A stretch of DNA of 5,159 nt, from positions 1-5,159 of the forward strand of contig DBCL01000018.1 in the NCBI GenBank assembly GCA_002293025.1, in the 5' to 3' direction. This DNA is from Actinobacteria bacterium UBA959. GTDB lineage: Bacteria; Actinomycetota; Actinomycetes; S36-B12; UBA5976. Positions 1-5,159 of this stretch are shown piece by piece (the stretch's first letter is position 1; the number at the start of each line of letters is the position of its first letter). The position numbers and the translations under genes were made by a program. Below the pieces are notes generated by a model. The model worked only from the letters and a program-made list of their open reading frames with translations. It did not search any database and was not told the origin of the DNA.

Positions 1-42
1 CTGAATTAACTAGACGGACGGATCCGCCGGACTTCCAATAGG

Positions 43-74
43 AAATCCTGAGATAGAAATCTATGAAAGGATTT
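43..74 (+). promoter_or_regulatory. 5' leader with ribosome binding site and possible SD-covering hairpin
   Basis: The Shine-Dalgarno sequence GAAAGGA (65-71) lies five bases before the ATG at 77 and fixes that start. AAATCCT (43-49) is the exact reverse complement of AGGATTT (68-74), which contains the core of this site. Between them ATAG (53-56) pairs with CTAT (61-64) around the loop AAAT, leaving a symmetric 3x3 internal loop that contains a possible G-A pair. The folded RNA would hide the ribosome binding site. TTCC (33-36) and GGAA (41-44) can form a small competing stem that uses two bases of the 43-49 arm. The stems are AT-rich and weak, so regulation is only inferred. The rest of 1-42 holds a short palindrome, CGGATCCG (19-26), but no convincing -35/-10 pair. 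The promoter may be outside the window. Confidence 0.45.
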
Positions 75-76
75 AA

Positions 77-2803
77 ATGTCTATTAAGACAACTAAGCGC
101 TTAGCGCTTGGGGTAATTGCATCACTGGTGTTCGCACCACTGGTAGCTATTGCTCCAGCTAGTGCACTTACCGCATCAGCTACCGCAACAGTTGGGGCTG
201 TTCGCGTAAGCACCACAGCTGGTGTTCAAGATGCAGTTCCTGCTGCTGCTTTTAGCTTTACGATGCCAGATGCTCTTGCAGGCGACGACATGATCGATGC
301 TGGTACCTCAGCCGTATTGACCGTAACGACTGCTCCTTCTGCCACCGCGGATGTGACTATAGTCGTTAATGGGGGAACCTTGACCGACGATGTTGCTGCT
401 GCCCCTACAGCTGGGGTATCTGCTGGTGGATTCAATGGCGACTTTACTGAAAACGTGGCCGTTACAGGAACAATCAAAGTTACCGGAACAGCTACAGGCA
501 CATATGCCGGCACATTGGTTATTTCTGATGCGACAAACTCAGAAACTGATGCCATCACAGTTAACTGGTCATTCACCACAACTGGAGCACCTGCTTCTAT
601 CAGTCTTTCTTCAGCAACTGTAGATCTACCAGCTGTAGATGATAATGGTGGAAACTTTGTTGTTTCAAAGTCTGTGACAGTATCAGTATTGGATGCTGCA
701 GGTAATGTTACTCAGGTTGGATCTGGTGATTCAATTGCTGCAACAATTGCAGACAACACCAATATTAACTTTACCAATGCTTCCGGTACATCACCGTTAA
801 CAATCTCCGACAGCGATTTGAGTGATGGAACCCACGCCGTAGTAATTGGTTCTGAAAGCGCCACACCTGACTCTGAAACAGTTACCTTTACTCCAGCAGG
901 CGTCCTGCCTTCTTTGGGTGTTGCTGCAAAGACTCTAGCTGCCAAAACTGTTGGTTATGGCGTTGAAACTAGTGTTGCAACAACTTTAACAACTCCATCG
1001 GCAACAAATCTTGTTAAGGCTGGAACAGCTGCTGTTGATGAATCCGCTTACACTGTTGATACATCTGTGAAAACCCTTGTTTTCAAAGTAGCTGGCTATG
1101 TTCCAGGTGCTGCTTACAAGATCACGGTAGATCAAGTTACCGACAACAACTTTACAGTTAAAGATGATACTTCCAATACAACAGCAAATGCTGCTGATAA
1201 TGCTAACGTCACTCTTTACGGTGTTGTTGGTGCAACTGGTGCAGTAAATGTAACTGTAGTGATGGCTGCAGTAACTGCTGGCGACACAATCGGAATTGGT
1301 GGCAATAATGCAGATAGTGATATTACCGATGCTAGTGACTCTAAGGTCACTTACACTGCTGCAACATATTCTGTAACTGTTGCTACTCCGTCAGTTTCTC
1401 CATACCTACTTGCAAATTCAACTCCTGTTGCAATGGCAGGTAAAGTAGCCGATACATATGGAAACCCAGTTTCTGGAGCAGTTGTGACAGTCACCGGAAC
1501 GGTAACCCCTGCCGGAACAGCACTAACTGCAACAGCAACAACTGCAGCAGATGGTGCATGGTCTTTGACTATGCCAGCTTCTGCAGCCACAACAACTAGC
1601 GTTTCTTACGTAGCTGCAGCAGTGAAAACTGGCTTGTCAGTCTCAGCTGCAAGCGCGATTGTTGTTAACTTCAACGCATCTGGCTCACCAGATACTTTGA
1701 CCTACACCATGATTGGTGATTCGGATAGCGCTGCTGGAACTGCATTAGATCCAATTACTACTTATCCAGCTTCATTAGTCCCATACACAGGTGTAACTGG
1801 TGCTATTTCAGATGAACTATACACAGTCTCGACTGGTGCTTTTGATAGCGATGGATTCAACGCACAAGAGACTTGTGTATTACTCACAGCGACATCTTCA
1901 CCTGTTGCACAACTTGTTTTCACTGGTTCAGCTGGCGTTAAGTTCAGCACAACTTGTGCTGGCACTGAAACTGTAGCGACCTTAAAGGATACAATTACAA
2001 TTGCAGCTTCTGGTTCAAACGCAGCATATGCAATTGCAACTAAAGTTGGTGCAAACACAGTTACCATGAAGAGTGGAACAACAACCAAAACTGCCACTTT
2101 CTATGCATACAACTACAAAACTGCAGGAAGTGCCGGTGACGCTGTGCGTAACTTCACAGTAAGTCCTACTTCACTTAGCCTGAAGCCTGGTCAGTTTGGT
2201 GTACTTACTATCACTGCGACAGACGCTTTTGGTAACGTAGTTAAGAGTGTTACTGCTGGTAACGGTGGAACCATCACAGCTACTGCCGCTGGTCAAGTCT
2301 TGGTTGAAGGACCAACTTTGAGCAAGGCTGTTTCTGCAGCTTGGGATGCAAACGGTCAGATCATGATTGGTGTTATTGGAAGCCAGACATCTGGTACCGG
2401 CACGATCACTCTGAAGGGCACTGGAGTTCAGCTTGCCGCCGCAGCGGGTGCAGCAACTAGCTCAACTGCTGGAACTAATGGTCTAACAGCCGCTACTGGA
2501 ACTTCTACGGTAAACGTAACCGTTCCAGCTGCAGAGATTGTTTACGACAAGCCAACACTTCAAGTAACTAAGGTTGATGGCAAGATTTTGCTATCAGGTA
2601 CAGCCGTTGAGGGTGAAGGCGATATCATTGTTTACCTAAAGAAGGTTGGAACAACTAAATGGGTAGAACAAGCAGCAACCATTGAGGTAGCTGCACCTGG
2701 AGACTTTAACGGTCTTCGTAAGGCTCCTAAGTTCAACGTGCTAGTACGCGTAAAGCAAGAGGGAACTGGCTTGTTCAGTAACCAGGTTGTAATACGCAAG
2801 TAA
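77..2803 (+). CDS. Secreted Ala/Thr-rich Ig-like repeat surface protein (S-layer or adhesin type)
   Basis: This 908-residue exported protein is probably a structural component of the cell surface; no enzymatic motif is visible. Residues 1-30 are a classical Sec signal peptide: basic start (K4, K7, R8), hydrophobic core, and an APASA cleavage site before L31. The mature part is dominated by Ala, Thr, Val, Ser and Gly with alternating beta-strand patterns. Three Ig-like modules share a D-x-x-G-N-[VP] turn at D206, D459 and D716; the middle one (about 448-515) resembles carboxypeptidase-regulatory or Big-type domains. The only cysteines are C600 and C627, a likely disulfide. Asp-rich loops occur at 245-251, 413-421 and 590-592. 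The last 83 residues (826-908) form a distinct Lys/Arg-rich module ending in SNQVVIRK. There is no LPXTG motif, SLH domain or C-terminal membrane helix, so attachment to the cell is unexplained. The start is supported by GAAAGGA five bases upstream. The gene is apparently monocistronic, with its own terminator. S-layer function is inferred; an adhesin or shed protein is possible. Confidence 0.85.
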   Translation: MSIKTTKRLALGVIASLVFAPLVAIAPASALTASATATVGAVRVSTTAGVQDAVPAAAFSFTMPDALAGDDMIDAGTSAVLTVTTAPSATADVTIVVNGGTLTDDVAAAPTAGVSAGGFNGDFTENVAVTGTIKVTGTATGTYAGTLVISDATNSETDAITVNWSFTTTGAPASISLSSATVDLPAVDDNGGNFVVSKSVTVSVLDAAGNVTQVGSGDSIAATIADNTNINFTNASGTSPLTISDSDLSDGTHAVVIGSESATPDSETVTFTPAGVLPSLGVAAKTLAAKTVGYGVETSVATTLTTPSATNLVKAGTAAVDESAYTVDTSVKTLVFKVAGYVPGAAYKITVDQVTDNNFTVKDDTSNTTANAADNANVTLYGVVGATGAVNVTVVMAAVTAGDTIGIGGNNADSDITDASDSKVTYTAATYSVTVATPSVSPYLLANSTPVAMAGKVADTYGNPVSGAVVTVTGTVTPAGTALTATATTAADGAWSLTMPASAATTTSVSYVAAAVKTGLSVSAASAIVVNFNASGSPDTLTYTMIGDSDSAAGTALDPITTYPASLVPYTGVTGAISDELYTVSTGAFDSDGFNAQETCVLLTATSSPVAQLVFTGSAGVKFSTTCAGTETVATLKDTITIAASGSNAAYAIATKVGANTVTMKSGTTTKTATFYAYNYKTAGSAGDAVRNFTVSPTSLSLKPGQFGVLTITATDAFGNVVKSVTAGNGGTITATAAGQVLVEGPTLSKAVSAAWDANGQIMIGVIGSQTSGTGTITLKGTGVQLAAAAGAATSSTAGTNGLTAATGTSTVNVTVPAAEIVYDKPTLQVTKVDGKILLSGTAVEGEGDIIVYLKKVGTTKWVEQAATIEVAAPGDFNGLRKAPKFNVLVRVKQEGTGLFSNQVVIRK

Positions 2804-2808
2804 TTACG

Positions 2809-2840
2809 TTCTTATCTTGAGGTTAACCTCAAGATAAGAA
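2809..2840. repeat. 32-bp perfect palindrome after the surface-protein gene
   Basis: The 16-base half TTCTTATCTTGAGGTT (2809-2824) is followed directly by its exact reverse complement (2825-2840), with no spacer. It begins five bases after the surface-protein stop codon. In RNA it would form a long stem of about 14 pairs closed by a TTAA loop. It lacks a U-run on either strand, so it is not a textbook terminator by itself. It abuts the next hairpin and could stabilise the 3' end of the mRNA, back up termination, or be a protein-binding site in duplex DNA. The pairing is certain; the role is not. Confidence 0.8.
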
Positions 2841-2880
2841 AGCAGGAGCCCAGACCTAAACATCTGGGCTCCTGCTTTTT
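2839..2880. terminator. Rho-independent terminator, probably bidirectional
   Basis: Bases 2839-2854 pair perfectly with 2863-2878, giving a 16-bp stem with a GC-rich core (GCAGGAGCCCAGA) around the eight-base loop CCTAAACA. On the plus strand it is followed by TTTTT (2876-2880) and then further T-rich sequence, a textbook terminator for the surface-protein gene. On the minus strand the same stem starts immediately after the exporter's TAA (2881-2879) and is followed by the weaker T-rich run TTTCTTATCTT. It therefore probably also ends the purA-exporter transcript. The stem directly abuts the exporter stop codon. Confidence 0.92.
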
Positions 2881-4114
2881 ATTTGTTATTTGTTGGTGTC
2901 TTCATCCTGATAAATCCTGGAACGAACAAAATTAATAGGTTTGCACTTAAGAAAACAGCCACACCAAACATCAAGTAATTAGTTTCGCCAAAAATTCCCA
3001 TCATGGGGCCCGCAATAGCCATACCAATAGGCATCAGCGCTGTTGAGGCCATTGCATCAACAGACATCACCCTTGCTCGAAGTTCATCTGGAACTTCTCG
3101 CTGCAGCGCTGATGTCCAAAATACTCCAAGAGGCTCTGTGGACATACCTGCTACAAAATAAGCCAAGATAATCACCCAGGCTGAATCAGCGAAAGCCAGT
3201 GCAAATGGAACACTTGCAAAGAATGACCAAAAGATCACTGACATAAGCCCTGGGTAGCGAGATTTCCACCTAGCAGCAACCAGTGCAGTTAAAACTGCTC
3301 CTGCACTAAAAACTGCCATGGCTGTCGTATAGACAAAGTCAGTGCCAAACTCACGTCGACTGATAATTGGAATTAGCACAATCTCAGCGCCTATAACAAA
3401 AGTAATTGATACTGAAAAAGCAGCAATAGACCAGGCAACCCACCTAATCTGCCACACCAAACTTAAGCCTTCTTTGAGTTCTCTAACAAATGAAGGCTTA
3501 ATAGTTCTATCCACTTCAACCTTTGGTTCATTAATTCGAACTAGAAGTAGTGTGCCAACTGCAAACATGATGCCGGTGAATAAGAACCCATATCTAGCAC
3601 CAACTGTTGCAATCAAGATTCCAGCAATGCCTGGCCCCACAATGTTTCCAAGCCTTGACGTAATAACACGGGCAGCATTTGCTGGCTGTAAAAACTCTTT
3701 GGGCAATATTGTGGGCAATATTGCCCCCGAGGCAGGCATTCCAAATGCGGTTGCAGTGCCAGCGAGGAATACAAATACAACTAACACGGCTGTTGGGGCA
3801 GCTGGAGCTGCAATAAACAGACCAATTCCGATAAATAGTCGGGTAATGTCGGTATAGATCATCACAGTCTTGCGTTGCAGGCGATCAGCCCAAACACCAC
3901 CAACCAACGACATCACTACAAAAGCTGAAACTCGAGCTGCGAGCACTAAGCCCAATTCGCTAGCACCTGCTCCTCGATCAAGCATGGTGATGGCAATTGC
4001 GATTGGAAATACTTGGTCACCAATTACTGCTAATGCGCCAGCACTCCACAACAAACGAAAGTCTTTGATCTTGAAGGCATCTTTAAAGGTTGCCTTCTGC
4101 TCAATATCGGAAAT
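2879..4114 (-). CDS. MFS exporter, EntS-like (MFS_3) family, probable ATT start
   Basis: This is a 411-residue inner-membrane transporter, likely a proton-driven exporter of a small molecule; the substrate cannot be read from sequence. Residues 21-45 form helix 1 (LLWSAGALAVIGDQ, with the family's GD turn). Motif A, GGVWADRLQRK, lies at 70-80 in the helix 2-3 loop, and the MFS_3-typical segment LQREVPDELRARVMS at 337-351. Hydrophobic stretches elsewhere fit about 12 helices, split by the charged loop EPKVEVDRTIKPSF. The length is normal for the family. The first standard start codon in frame, a TTG at 4054, would remove the conserved KDFR segment just before helix 1. No ATG, GTG or TTG lies between it and the in-frame stop at 4126-4124. 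ATT at 4114-4112 follows AAGGA with a six-base gap and gives MSDIEQKATFKDAF. The gene begins 14 bases after purA and is probably its operon partner. Family membership is solid; the start is probable. Confidence 0.88.
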   Translation of the reverse strand: MSDIEQKATFKDAFKIKDFRLLWSAGALAVIGDQVFPIAIAITMLDRGAGASELGLVLAARVSAFVVMSLVGGVWADRLQRKTVMIYTDITRLFIGIGLFIAAPAAPTAVLVVFVFLAGTATAFGMPASGAILPTILPKEFLQPANAARVITSRLGNIVGPGIAGILIATVGARYGFLFTGIMFAVGTLLLVRINEPKVEVDRTIKPSFVRELKEGLSLVWQIRWVAWSIAAFSVSITFVIGAEIVLIPIISRREFGTDFVYTTAMAVFSAGAVLTALVAARWKSRYPGLMSVIFWSFFASVPFALAFADSAWVIILAYFVAGMSTEPLGVFWTSALQREVPDELRARVMSVDAMASTALMPIGMAIAGPMMGIFGETNYLMFGVAVFLSANLLILFVPGFIRMKTPTNNK

Positions 4115-4120
4115 TGTGAA

Positions 4121-4125
4121 TCCTT
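4121..4125 (-). promoter_or_regulatory. Ribosome binding site that selects the ATT start
   Basis: On the minus strand AAGGA (4125-4121) sits in the short gap after the purA stop codon (4131-4129). It is six bases (TTCACA) ahead of the ATT at 4114. No standard start codon in the exporter's frame lies at a suitable distance. The nearby TTG and ATG triplets downstream (within GATATTGAG and AAAGATGCC) are in another frame that soon reaches a stop. The site therefore decides in favour of ATT. Ribosomes finishing purA would release right at this site, so translational coupling is plausible. Confidence 0.6.
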
Positions 4126-4128
4126 AAA

Positions 4129-5159
4129 TTATTTAGTGAAATCTCTAAGAGTGATTGTGGCATCTCGCGCCTGGCCAACCCCAATAGCCGAGATCGGAGC
4201 ATCAGAAATTGACTCCAAGAACTTCACATACTTTTGAGCCTTGGCTGGTAGATCTTCAAATTTTCTAACAGAGCTGATATCGCTTTGCCAGCCATCAAGA
4301 TATTCATAAATGGGCTTTGCATGATGAAATTCAGTTTGGGTCATTGGCAACTCTGTGTGCTCTTTGCCGTCAATTTCATAGGCCACACAAACTGGGATTC
4401 TTTCAAAACCAGAAAGCACATCTAATTTGGTTAAGAAGAAATCAGTTACTCCATTAACTCTGGTTGCATACTTAGCAATAACTGCGTCATACCAGCCACA
4501 TCTGCGCTCTCTGCCAGTTGTGGTGCCAAACTCGCCGCCGACATCTCTAAGTGCTTGCCCATCAGCATCAAATAACTCAGTTGGGAACGGCCCTGATCCA
4601 ACTCTTGTCGTATAGGCCTTGATGATGCCAATAACAGTTGTGATCTTGTTTGGTCCAATTCCAGACCCCACTGCAGCGCCACCTGCTACTGGGTTTGAAG
4701 ATGTAACAAATGGGTAGGTGCCGTGATCAACATCTAGCAGTGTGCCCTGGCCGCCCTCTAATAGAACAATCTCATTTGCTTTAAGCGCGTTGTTTAACAG
4801 CAGTGATGTGTCAGCAACATATGGCTTCAATCGATCTGCAAAAGAAAGAAGTTGGTCGGTTACAGTCTTCGCATCGATGGTGCGCCGGTTATAGATCTTT
4901 ACAAACAATTCATTTCTAGTTTGAAGCGCACCCTCTACTTTTTGTAACAAAATAGATGGGTCATAAAGATCTTGAACTCTAATACCCAACCTACTCATTT
5001 TGTCTGAGTAGGTTGGCCCTATTCCTCTGCCGGTAGTTCCAATTTGGCGCTTACCTAAAAATCGTTCTACTACTTTGTCTTGAACGACGTGGTAGGGGGC
5101 AATGATGTGAGCATTTGCACTCACCTTTAACTTACTAACATCAATTCCTCGAGCAATCA
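4129..5159 (-). CDS. purA: Adenylosuccinate synthetase, C-terminal part (N-terminus outside window)
   Basis: PurA is a cytoplasmic enzyme that joins IMP and aspartate using GTP to form adenylosuccinate, the first committed step from IMP to AMP. The visible 342 residues are open to the right edge. The GTG at 5124 is an internal valine (LKVSANAHI), not the start. Alignment to E. coli PurA by eye suggests about 87 residues are missing, including the P-loop GDEGKGK and catalytic Asp13 and His41. Conserved parts present, with E. coli numbering: IGTTGRGIGPTY (IMP site, Thr129), Arg143 from the partner subunit, EGGQGTLLDVDHGTYPFVTSSNP, TTTGRERRCGW (substrate loop with Arg303 and Arg305) and TKLD (guanine recognition, Lys331/Asp333). 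Near the end the usual GVGPGRD reads GVGQARD, changing the position of Pro417, which lies in the guanine pocket. The protein ends RDFTK. It is probably first in an operon with the exporter. Identity is certain; the odd C-terminal motif does not suggest a pseudogene, since the frame is intact throughout. Confidence 0.97.
   Translation of the reverse strand, partial: IARGIDVSKLKVSANAHIIAPYHVVQDKVVERFLGKRQIGTTGRGIGPTYSDKMSRLGIRVQDLYDPSILLQKVEGALQTRNELFVKIYNRRTIDAKTVTDQLLSFADRLKPYVADTSLLLNNALKANEIVLLEGGQGTLLDVDHGTYPFVTSSNPVAGGAAVGSGIGPNKITTVIGIIKAYTTRVGSGPFPTELFDADGQALRDVGGEFGTTTGRERRCGWYDAVIAKYATRVNGVTDFFLTKLDVLSGFERIPVCVAYEIDGKEHTELPMTQTEFHHAKPIYEYLDGWQSDISSVRKFEDLPAKAQKYVKFLESISDAPISAIGVGQARDATITLRDFTK

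Noticed and set aside
15..30. GC-rich near-palindrome around GGATCC upstream of the surface-protein gene.
   Set aside because: Only the central eight bases pair perfectly; the flanks have mismatches. It is too short to call an operator or terminator.
226..579. Minus-strand open frames within the surface-protein gene (also 712-945, 1351-1590, 1762-2097).
   Set aside because: Long antisense frames are expected opposite Ala/Thr/Val-rich codons. Their translations are low-complexity mirrors of the real gene.
3700..3723. Tandem 12-bp direct repeat TGGGCAATATTG, with a 14-bp palindrome GGGCAATATTGCCC (3713-3726), inside the exporter gene.
   Set aside because: It encodes ILPT-ILPK, and the surrounding protein (SGAILPTILPKEFLQPAN) matches the usual length and pattern of MFS relatives, so no inserted repeat or operator is needed. 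It is probably a coincidence of codon choice.
3342..3857. 171-codon open frame on the plus strand.
   Set aside because: It lies wholly antisense to the exporter gene, has no Shine-Dalgarno support, and its composition is that of a shadow frame.
3870..4127. 85-codon plus-strand open frame covering the purA-exporter junction.
   Set aside because: It is antisense to the well-supported exporter N-terminus and gap, with no recognisable domain or ribosome site.
4446..4682. Frames overlapping purA on both strands (4446-4682 minus, 4427-4615 plus).
   Set aside because: purA is certain here and its reading frame is continuous, so these are shadows.
4725..4770. PurA EGGQGTLLD instead of the E. coli EGAQGTLLD.
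   Set aside because: The Gly is the normal form in actinobacterial PurA, so it marks lineage rather than anything unusual.
5122..5124. GTG as the start of purA.
   Set aside because: The frame stays open upstream to the window edge with PurA-like residues (IARGIDVSKLK), and the P-loop would be missing, so this is an internal Val.

Overview
The window looks like chromosomal DNA of a low- to moderate-GC actinobacterium. The clearest lineage signal is the adenylosuccinate synthetase fragment, whose wording (EGGQGTLLDVDHGTYPF, TRVNGVTDFFLTKLDVL, IPVCVAYE, TEFHHAKPIYEY) is that of the actinobacterial PurA branch, while base composition and codon use are clearly more AT-rich than in classical high-GC actinobacteria. 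A freshwater planktonic lineage such as the Nanopelagicales (acI) would fit. That placement is inference, not something the sequence proves.

Layout: bases 1-76 are the 5' leader of the first gene and hold a good Shine-Dalgarno sequence and a possible hairpin that covers it. Bases 77-2803 (+) encode a 908-residue exported protein with a clear signal peptide. It is rich in Ala, Thr, Val and Ser, predicted mostly beta-stranded, with at least three Ig-like modules and a basic C-terminal module: a candidate surface-layer or adhesin-type protein. Bases 2809-2880 are a compact convergent-terminator block: a 32-bp perfect palindrome followed by a strong rho-independent terminator that abuts the stop codon of the gene coming the other way. 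Bases 4114-2879 (-) encode a major facilitator superfamily exporter of the EntS-like (MFS_3) kind. Bases 5159-4129 (-) encode the C-terminal four fifths of PurA, with its start beyond the right edge.

purA and the exporter lie 14 bases apart on the minus strand and are probably cotranscribed, purA first. The exporter has no ATG, GTG or TTG at a plausible start. A well-spaced Shine-Dalgarno sequence points to an ATT start codon at 4114, which restores the conserved N-terminal segment. The surface-protein gene converges on this operon, and the shared terminator block separates them. I see no link in function between the two sides.

I found no RNA genes, CRISPR arrays, insertion sequences or attachment sites, and no evidence for a wholly new multi-gene system. 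The most interesting points are the ATT start, the altered GTP-site motif in PurA, the palindrome-terminator block, and the unanchored surface protein with its leader hairpin.
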